This document shows, piece after piece, positions 10,332 to 16,585 of a stretch of 64,000 bases of DNA. The position numbers and the translations under genes were made by a program. Origin of the DNA: Woeseiaceae bacterium (GTDB lineage Bacteria; Pseudomonadota; Gammaproteobacteria; Steroidobacterales; Woeseiaceae); NCBI GenBank assembly GCA_028280615.1, contig JANQLK010000052.1, positions 150,734 through 214,733 on the forward strand. Reading direction: 5' to 3'. The notes beneath the pieces are model-generated. The model ran no database searches. It was not told where the DNA came from and saw only the letters and a program-made list of their open reading frames with translations. Within the stretch, counting starts at the first letter, position 1. Each line of letters begins with the position of its first letter.

Positions 10332-11855
10332 TTAGACGTCTTCGTCGATCGGATCGTCGCTCAGGTCGATCCAGATCGTCTTGGTTTCCGAGTATTGTTC
10401 GTGCGCCTGCAGCGAGTTGTCGCGGCCGCCGAATCCGGACAGCTTGTAGCCGCCGAACGGTGTCGCGATATCGCCCTCCGCGTAGCAGTTCACCGACACC
10501 GTGCCGGCCTGCAGCGCCCGCGCATAGCGATGCGCGTTCTTGACGCTGGCCGTGTAGAGCGAGGCCTGCAGGCCGTAGCAGGTATCGTTGGCGAGCGCTA
10601 AGCCCTTGGCGTCGGAGGACACCTCGATGATCGCGACGACCGGCCCGAAGATCTCTTCCTTCGCTATCGTCATGTCCGGCGTTACGGCATCGAAGATCGT
10701 GGGCTCGATGAACAGCCCGTCGCCGGACTCGATGGCTTTGCCGCCGGCGATGACCTTGCCGCCTTCCTTCTTGCCGGTCTCGATGAATCCCAGGATCTTG
10801 TCGTACTGCTCCTTGCTGACGATCGCACCCAGGTGATTGGTCGGATCCAGCGGGTCCCCGGTTTTCCATTCCTTGAGCTGGCCGAAGATGCGCTCGACGA
10901 GCTCCTCGCGCACGTCCTTGTGAACGATGATGCGCGAGTTGGCCGTGCAGTTCTGACCCATGTTCCAGAGTGCCGCGTAGACGATGTGCTTCGCGGCGTG
11001 CTCGAGGTTGTCGGCGTCGGACAGGACCAGCGCCGGATTCTTGCCGCCGCACTCGAGCACGACGCGTTTCAGGTTGGTCTCGGCCGAATACTTGAGAAAC
11101 CGGCGGCCCACCTCCGTCGAGCCCGTGAACGAAACGACCTGGATGTCGTCGTGGCGGCCGATCGGCTCCCCCGTGCTCGGTCCGTCGCCCGGCAGTACGT
11201 TGAGGACGCCGTCGGGCAAGCCGGCCTCGGTCGCGAGCTCGGCGATCCTCAGAGCCGTCATACTGGTCTGCTCGGCCGGCTTCACGATGACCGAGTTTCC
11301 GGCTGACAGCGCGGGGCCGATCTTCCAGGCCAGCATCATGAGCGGAAAATTCCAGGGCAGCACGCAGGCAGCCACGCCGACGGGCTCGCGGACGATCAGC
11401 CCGAGCGCGTCGTCGCCCGAAGGTGAAATCTGATCGTAGAGCTTGTCCGTGGCTTCGGCGTGCCATTTGAGGCAGTCGATCGTCTCCGGGACGTCGGTGA
11501 GTTGGCACTCGCGAATCGGCTTGCCGGACTCGAGCGCCTCCAGGACCGCGAGCTTGAAGCGATCGCGGTCCATGAGCTTGCAGAGCTGGATCATGACCTG
11601 CTTGCGCTCGCTCGGGTGCATTCGCGACCAGTCGCCGCGGTCAAAAGCCTCGCGTGCCTTGGTGACGGCGTAGTCGACGTCGTCGGGACCGCAGTTCGCC
11701 ATGTCGCCGAGTTTCTCGCCCGTGGCGGGGTTCACGGTGTCCATGCGATTGCCCGACTTCGGCGCCGCGAACTTCCCGTTGATGTAGGCGTTCAGCGGCA
11801 GCGCGAGGTCCTTCGCGATGGCCTTGTATTCTTCGTGGGTCAGCAGGTTCGACAT
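10332..11855 (-). CDS. NAD(P)+-dependent aldehyde dehydrogenase
   Basis: A 507-residue cytoplasmic ALDH-superfamily enzyme that oxidises an aldehyde to a carboxylate. The active site is complete: Asn169 (PWNFP), Lys192 (VKPAEQTS), Glu268 (LECGGKNP) and catalytic Cys303 (GQNCTANSR). Length and motifs (FGGYKLSGFGGRDNS near the C-terminus) resemble gamma-glutamyl-gamma-aminobutyraldehyde / semialdehyde dehydrogenases such as PuuC or KauB, but the substrate depends on the pathway. Paired with a DapA-type aldolase three bases upstream, it could be an alpha-ketoglutarate semialdehyde dehydrogenase in hydroxyproline or sugar-acid breakdown; this is inference from context. Confidence 0.92.
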   Translation of the reverse strand: MSNLLTHEEYKAIAKDLALPLNAYINGKFAAPKSGNRMDTVNPATGEKLGDMANCGPDDVDYAVTKAREAFDRGDWSRMHPSERKQVMIQLCKLMDRDRFKLAVLEALESGKPIRECQLTDVPETIDCLKWHAEATDKLYDQISPSGDDALGLIVREPVGVAACVLPWNFPLMMLAWKIGPALSAGNSVIVKPAEQTSMTALRIAELATEAGLPDGVLNVLPGDGPSTGEPIGRHDDIQVVSFTGSTEVGRRFLKYSAETNLKRVVLECGGKNPALVLSDADNLEHAAKHIVYAALWNMGQNCTANSRIIVHKDVREELVERIFGQLKEWKTGDPLDPTNHLGAIVSKEQYDKILGFIETGKKEGGKVIAGGKAIESGDGLFIEPTIFDAVTPDMTIAKEEIFGPVVAIIEVSSDAKGLALANDTCYGLQASLYTASVKNAHRYARALQAGTVSVNCYAEGDIATPFGGYKLSGFGGRDNSLQAHEQYSETKTIWIDLSDDPIDEDV

Positions 11856-11858
11856 GGT

Positions 11859-12767
11859 TCAGTCCTTCTCCGCAAGGATCGACTGCAGGGTAGTCTTGGC
11901 AGTGTGCACGATCTGGAACACTTCTCGTCTCAGCTCTTTCTTCATGGGCTTCAAGGGGCCGCGGACGTCGCCGCCGGGGCGGTCCATGAGTTCGCAGGCG
12001 TACTTGACGCTCTGCAGGAATTTACCGCCCATCTCCAGGCACAGCATCAGCGGCAACAGCGCCTTCATGATCTTGCGGCCCGTGACGAAGTCCCCGTCGA
12101 CGACTGCAATCTCGTAGAAGCGCCGCGACTCGACCGGGAAGAAATTGGCGACGACCGACACCCAGCTCGTCGCACCCCAGGCAAAGAACTCGAGCACCTG
12201 ATGCTCGGCGCCGCAGCTCAGCTGCAGCTGCGGGAACTCGCGTGCGAGCATGTGCATGCGATCGACGTCGCCGCTGGACTCCTTGATGCAGACGACATTC
12301 TTGCTCTGCGCGACGCGCTCGAGAAACTCCTCCTCCATGTTCACGCCGGTGCGTCCCGGGTAGTTGTACAGAATAATCGGCAGGTCGGCGATGCGGTCGA
12401 TCTTGAGTACGTGCCCGACGAGTTCCTTCTGGCTCGGCAGGATGTAAGGCGGCGCCGCGACGAGCAGTGCGTCGGCCCCCGCGTCCTTCGCGATCTGCGT
12501 GTGCTCATAGATGCGGTCCGGCAGCAGGTCGTTGACGCCCGCGACGAGCGGCGCGCGGCCGTCGATACGCCTGGCGGCGAATTCGAGCTGCCGCTTGCGC
12601 TCCTCGTCCGACAGCGAGAAGAACTCGCCCGTCGAGCCGCCGACGATGATTCCGTGCGTGCCGTTCTCGAGCTGCCAGTCGATGACCTCGCCGTAGGCGT
12701 CGTAGTCGATCGACAGATCGTCCTCGAACGGCGTGATGATCGGTACGTATATGCCTTCAACCTGCAT
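11859..12767 (-). CDS. Dihydrodipicolinate synthase (DapA) family aldolase/deaminase
   Basis: A 302-residue class I aldolase of the DHDPS/N-acetylneuraminate lyase family. Schiff-base Lys162 lies in CIKESSGD, the conserved Tyr134 in YNYPGRTG, and the GGSTGEFFSL substrate loop is present. It is unlikely to be the housekeeping lysine-biosynthesis DapA because it heads a catabolic-looking operon with aldehyde dehydrogenase, symporter and an enolase-superfamily enzyme. The family includes 1-pyrroline-4-hydroxy-2-carboxylate deaminase (hydroxyproline route) and keto-deoxy-sugar-acid dehydratases, both of which feed alpha-ketoglutarate semialdehyde to an ALDH. ATG at 12767 has GGGGGAAAG about 6 bases upstream. 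First gene of the operon; a TATATAATATAT element lies about 120 bases upstream. Confidence 0.88.
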   Translation of the reverse strand: MQVEGIYVPIITPFEDDLSIDYDAYGEVIDWQLENGTHGIIVGGSTGEFFSLSDEERKRQLEFAARRIDGRAPLVAGVNDLLPDRIYEHTQIAKDAGADALLVAAPPYILPSQKELVGHVLKIDRIADLPIILYNYPGRTGVNMEEEFLERVAQSKNVVCIKESSGDVDRMHMLAREFPQLQLSCGAEHQVLEFFAWGATSWVSVVANFFPVESRRFYEIAVVDGDFVTGRKIMKALLPLMLCLEMGGKFLQSVKYACELMDRPGGDVRGPLKPMKKELRREVFQIVHTAKTTLQSILAEKD

Positions 12768-12886
12768 CCGGTCTTTCCCCCAGGCGTATTGCTTTCAAGA
12801 AGCTCCGCCCTTTTTCTTAATAAAATTCAGATGCTTGCGTCGCAGGATCCGAGAGGAGAATCCCGCCCGGCCGCAGGCGATCAACG

Positions 12887-12902
12887 GTATATAATATATT
12901 AT
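12887..12902 (-). promoter_or_regulatory. AT-rich palindromic element upstream of the DapA operon
   Basis: GTATATAATATATTAT stands out in GC-rich DNA. It contains the perfect 12-bp palindrome ATAATATATTAT and is the exact reverse complement of the element at 34538-34553. It lies about 120 bases upstream of the DapA-family start. It may be an operator or an unusually AT-rich promoter core. Confidence 0.5.
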
Positions 12903-12966
12903 CTTGCTTGGCGCGGCTACAAGACCGCATCCCGAAACGAGCCGCTTCCGAGCGCTTCCGCCGCCG

Positions 12967-14295
12967 TCAGTTCGCGCTCCGGACCAGCCACAGCTCGGTC
13001 TGCGGACCGGTCAGGAAACGGGCCGGTCCATGCGCCTCGGCGACCGCGTCTTCCTCGCGCGGAATCCTGACGACCTGCCCGTCCCACTCGGGCACCTCGC
13101 CCGACACGCTGAACTCGATCGACCAGAACTCCGTGGCGCGCACGGGCTCGCGCGCGAACGCGCCGTAGCGCTCGGGCCAGTCGAATACCGTTCGCGCGCC
13201 GGCGCCGTGCACCCAGTTGCCCTGGGTGTGGCCGTAGATCGACGACGTTATCCCAAGGTCGCTGGCACGATTCTCGATGCTTGTCTTGACGTCGGTGCCG
13301 ATCGCTCCGGGTCGGATCTCGTCGGCGAAGATCTCGGCGACGACGGCGGACTGGCGAAACAGTTCCCGTAGTCCTGCCGGCGGCTCGGTTTGGCCGGGCT
13401 TAAGGACGTAGGCGACGTGCTGTTGGTCCGTCACGAGGCCCATCAGGCGCACGCCGAAATCGACGTGCAGCAGGTCGCCGGGCTGGATAACCGGGTTGTC
13501 GGTGTCATCGATGCCGCCCTCGACACCCTTCCGGAAGATCGTGATGCCGGGCGGGAAGTTGAACTCGAGGTCCTGATTCTGCCACTCCTGCAGGATGAAG
13601 CCGTAGACGTCCATTGTCGTCGTCTCGCCCGGCTTGATGACCTCGTTCGAGAACGCGCGCTTCAGGATGTGCCAGGTGCGCCAGCTCGCGTCGGTCTCGA
13701 TCGCGAGTTCGGCCTCGGTGCGATGATTGATGTAGTCGAAGATCAACGGCTCCGACGAGACGAAGCGTTGCGCGTAGCGCGGGCCGATCGCGGCCTCGAG
13801 CTGGGCGAGCAGCTCCGCCGTCAGCCCGTCGGCCATCGACACGGTCGGCGAGCGATTGATCGCGATGCGCTCGGGATCGCGATCGTGCACGACCTTTCGA
13901 AGGCCCGGCGCGAAACCTTCCTCGCCGTAGGGAATGATCGTCGGATAGAACTTCTTCATTCGGCCCGACTGGTGGGTGCCGACGAGGATGCGCTCGAGCG
14001 GCGCGTCGCCGCCGGCATCGTAGAACACGTACGCGTTGCGATGCCCGTACCAGCCCGAGATGCCGAAGTCGCCGAACATCTGCAGCATCGGGTCGACGTT
14101 GAACTCGCGCGACATGATGATCCACATGTCGACGCCGGCCCGGCGCATGGCGGGCTGAAGGTGCAGCATCATCTTCTCGTGCTTGACGTCGTATTCGTGC
14201 ATCAGGCGCCTGAGCGCCTCGGTGTTCCAGTGCTCGTCGGCGGAGGCCGGCGTCGCGACGAATAGGGTGGTTAGTAGCAGGACGAGCGTTCGCAT
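12967..14295 (-). CDS. Secreted M24-family metallopeptidase (Xaa-Pro peptidase-like)
   Basis: A 442-residue pita-bread-fold protein with a Sec signal peptide (MRTLVLLLTTLFVATPASADE). The five M24 metal ligands can be traced: Asp and Asp spaced 11 residues apart in HVDFGVRLMGLVTDQQ, His in HTQGNWVHGAG, Glu in WSIEFSV and Glu in PREEDAV, so an active binuclear peptidase is likely. M24 enzymes remove residues next to proline or an N-terminal Met; with a secreted location, Xaa-Pro di- or oligopeptides are the likely substrates. It starts 50 bases downstream of the stop of a second M24 protein and probably belongs to the same transcript; about 200 bases separate it from the DapA operon. Confidence 0.85.
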   Translation of the reverse strand: MRTLVLLLTTLFVATPASADEHWNTEALRRLMHEYDVKHEKMMLHLQPAMRRAGVDMWIIMSREFNVDPMLQMFGDFGISGWYGHRNAYVFYDAGGDAPLERILVGTHQSGRMKKFYPTIIPYGEEGFAPGLRKVVHDRDPERIAINRSPTVSMADGLTAELLAQLEAAIGPRYAQRFVSSEPLIFDYINHRTEAELAIETDASWRTWHILKRAFSNEVIKPGETTTMDVYGFILQEWQNQDLEFNFPPGITIFRKGVEGGIDDTDNPVIQPGDLLHVDFGVRLMGLVTDQQHVAYVLKPGQTEPPAGLRELFRQSAVVAEIFADEIRPGAIGTDVKTSIENRASDLGITSSIYGHTQGNWVHGAGARTVFDWPERYGAFAREPVRATEFWSIEFSVSGEVPEWDGQVVRIPREEDAVAEAHGPARFLTGPQTELWLVRSAN

Positions 14296-14345
14296 GACAG
14301 GTATACCTCGGGTTCTTGTTATTGCGCGGCGTCAGGCCGCGTCGC

Positions 14346-15740
14346 TCAGAGCGTCAGGTAACTCCATTCTTTCGAGAACGGCACCCGAGTCTGCAGCACG
14401 CTGCCGTCGTTTGTCACGAGCAGGTTGTCGCTCGGATTGATGCCGACGCCTTCGGAGGGATCCATGAGCCCGGGCTCGACCGAGAACATCATGCCTTCCT
14501 CGATCACGGTCTCGTCGCCGAGCGCGAGATACGGCGGCTGGTGTCCCGTGAAGTTCTGGCCCGTGCCGTGGCCCGGGCGGTGGTAGATGTAGCCCTGCAT
14601 GCCGCGCTTCACCTGGTGATCGTGCACGGCTTTCGCAACGTCGTGGCAGACGGCGCCGGGCCTCACCCGGTCGTTCATGATCTCGACGGTCTCGGCGACG
14701 ACCTCCCAGAGCTTGTCCTGGTGCTTCGTCCACGGCGCAATCAGGTAATTGCGATAGCCCTCGCCGCCGCAGCCGCCGATCTTGATGTCAGTGTTGACGT
14801 ACACCGACTGGCCCTTCTCGACGGGGGCGTGGAAGAACTGGTTCGGATGCGGGTAGGACGTGGCGATGCCGGCGCGTACGTATTCCGAGGTGACGAGGAT
14901 GCCGACGGCATTGTGCGGCCGGCCGTCGTGCTCGATGTCTTCCATGAGCAGGTTGATGCCGTAGGTTCTCAAGGCCTCGCCGATCGCGAAGTCGGTCGTA
15001 TTCGTGCCATGCTCGAGGATGAAGTCGCGCGAAAACGCGTGAATCCTGTCGAAGTAGCGATAGGCGCGTTGGGCAAGCGCGATTTCCTCGGGCGTCTTCC
15101 GGACCTGCATGTGCATGCAGTGATCGCTGATGTTGACGAATGTCGTGCCGGGCAGCCGCTTTTTTGCGGCGGCGAGCTCGGCATCATTGAGATCGATATC
15201 GATGCCGATACGCTTGCCCGCGAGCTCATGCTTCTGAAGTCCCTCGAGCATCCAGTCGAACAGGTCGACGGCGGGACCGGTTTTCACTTTGCCGAGATTC
15301 GGGAATCCGCCCTCGGCATGGGGGTAGCAGAAGTAATAGTCGTTCTCGGTGCACCACCACGACGTGATCAGGTCGCGGTCGATGCCCGGACTGAACCAGT
15401 AGGCCGTGTCCGCCTCGTCCATGCGAAACATGACCCAGGTCGTGCGCTCGCCGCTGCCGCGAAAGCAGCCGCTGTAGTAGACGGCGTTGGCGTCACGCTG
15501 AAGGACAATGGCGTCGATGCCCTCGGGCTCGAGACGATCCTTGAGACTTCGGGTCGTCGCCTGGTACCAGGACAGCGGCAGGCGATCGTAGCCTTTCGGC
15601 GCGGGCTCGGGATGCTCGCGGTCGGTGACGAACAGGTCTTCCGACTCGCCGCCGGTACTGGCTAGCGTTCGCGATGCCACGCCGGCGGCGGTGAGGCCGA
15701 GACCTACATTTCGGATCAACGATCGGCGGGTCAGTTTCAT
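14346..15740 (-). CDS. Tat-exported M24-fold protein with incomplete metal site
   Basis: A 464-residue pita-bread-fold protein. The start at 15740 is chosen because it has a strong AGGAGGA ribosome site 8 bases upstream and opens a twin-arginine signal (MKLTRRSLIRNVGLGLTAAG). An open frame extends 27 codons further upstream, but those codons overlap the operator. The C-terminal fold is M24: YVNTDIKIGGCGGEGYRNYL, PGHGTGQNFTGH, FSVEPGL. However, the second Asp of the D-x10-D pair is missing and the last ligand (normally in RIEDxVLVT) reads GINPSDNLLVT, with Ser at the Glu position. Two of five ligands are thus absent, as in creatinase-like metal-free relatives. It may be a metal-independent C-N hydrolase or a binding protein. 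It diverges from the GntR regulator, with which it shares an operator. Confidence 0.8.
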   Translation of the reverse strand: MKLTRRSLIRNVGLGLTAAGVASRTLASTGGESEDLFVTDREHPEPAPKGYDRLPLSWYQATTRSLKDRLEPEGIDAIVLQRDANAVYYSGCFRGSGERTTWVMFRMDEADTAYWFSPGIDRDLITSWWCTENDYYFCYPHAEGGFPNLGKVKTGPAVDLFDWMLEGLQKHELAGKRIGIDIDLNDAELAAAKKRLPGTTFVNISDHCMHMQVRKTPEEIALAQRAYRYFDRIHAFSRDFILEHGTNTTDFAIGEALRTYGINLLMEDIEHDGRPHNAVGILVTSEYVRAGIATSYPHPNQFFHAPVEKGQSVYVNTDIKIGGCGGEGYRNYLIAPWTKHQDKLWEVVAETVEIMNDRVRPGAVCHDVAKAVHDHQVKRGMQGYIYHRPGHGTGQNFTGHQPPYLALGDETVIEEGMMFSVEPGLMDPSEGVGINPSDNLLVTNDGSVLQTRVPFSKEWSYLTL

Positions 15741-15779
15741 GCGGCTCTCCTCCTGCGAGTCCGAATATTGCAGATTGAC

Positions 15780-15802
15780 ATTGTCTACAACCTGTAGACA
15801 AT
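15780..15802. promoter_or_regulatory. Candidate GntR operator between the M24-like gene and gntR
   Basis: Two 10-base arms, ATTGTCTACA (15780-15789) and TGTAGACAAT (15793-15802), form a perfect inverted repeat around ACC. It can also be read as two TTGTnnACAA-type sites, TTGTCTACAA (15781) and CTGTAGACAA (15792), offset by one helical turn (11 bp). It lies in the divergent region 40 bases from the Tat-protein start and 28 from gntR, a typical autoregulatory position. Confidence 0.75.
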
Positions 15803-15829
15803 TGTCTTTTAGCCTCCGCAAAGTATTCC

Positions 15830-16546
15830 ATGCCCCGAACGAGAAAAGCCATCAGTACGCCCGCGGCGAGTGTTTCAACGTCCAGACAGCTCTACTCATC
15901 GCTTCGCGAGGAGATTCTGACTCTGGCGTTGGCGCCCGGCGAGCCCGTCGACGAGATCGGCATCGCGGGCCGTTTCGGCGTGTCCCGCTCGCCGGTCCGC
16001 GAAGCGTTGATTCGTCTGGAAACGGACGGCCTGGTGCGACTGACGCCCAACAAAGGCGCCATCGTCACACCGCTGCATCTCGAGGAGTTTCCGCAATACG
16101 TCGAGGCGCTGGACTACGTGCAACGCGTCGTTACACGGCTCGCGGCGCTCAACCGGACCGACGCCGATTTGCAGGAGATCGTCACCCGGAATGACGAGTT
16201 CAAGGCAGCGGTAGACAGGCATGACGTCGTTCATATGATCGATGCGAACCACGGTTTCCACCTCGCTATCAGCAACGCAGCTGCGAACCGATACTTCACG
16301 GGCATCTACAAACGACTGCTCGACGAGGGCCGGCGGATCATTCGCCTCTATTTCCGATCGTACGGGGACAATCCGCCGCGCGATCGCGTGTCCGCGCACC
16401 AGGACATCATCGATTCGATTGCCAACAAGGATGCCGCGACCGCCGAGCGGCTCGCCCACGAACACGCCATGCGCTTGTCGAAGCGGTTCGTCACCTACCT
16501 GGCGACCAACCGCGTAGCCGATTTTCGAACCCAGCCGATGGAATAG
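15830..16546 (+). CDS. GntR-family transcriptional regulator, FCD subfamily
   Basis: A 238-residue DNA-binding protein. The N-terminal winged helix-turn-helix (about residues 18-85: LREEILTLALAPGEPVDE ... FGVSRSPVREALIRLETDGLV) carries the GntR signature. The all-helical FCD ligand domain follows (about 95-230), with candidate metal/carboxylate ligands Asp and His in DANHGFHLAIS, His in SAHQDIID and His in HEHAMR. FCD regulators usually respond to organic acids or amino-acid-derived carboxylates. The matching operator motifs upstream of itself, the divergent M24-like gene and the TonB receptor at 16586-19495 suggest it controls substrate uptake here. It ends 39 bases from the convergent TonB receptor. 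Confidence 0.92.
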   Translation: MPRTRKAISTPAASVSTSRQLYSSLREEILTLALAPGEPVDEIGIAGRFGVSRSPVREALIRLETDGLVRLTPNKGAIVTPLHLEEFPQYVEALDYVQRVVTRLAALNRTDADLQEIVTRNDEFKAAVDRHDVVHMIDANHGFHLAISNAAANRYFTGIYKRLLDEGRRIIRLYFRSYGDNPPRDRVSAHQDIIDSIANKDAATAERLAHEHAMRLSKRFVTYLATNRVADFRTQPME

Positions 16547-16585
16547 TCGGGCCGTCGCCGGACCGCTCGTCGTTCGACTGCCGGT

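Noticed and set aside
8483..10543. A 686-codon plus-strand open frame
   Set aside because: Antisense to the amidohydrolase and the end of the aldehyde dehydrogenase; no recognisable domain and Arg/Asp-rich composition.
16547..16585. Search for a bidirectional terminator between gntR and the TonB receptor
   Set aside because: No stem of six or more bases with a T- or A-run is visible in the 39-base gap.
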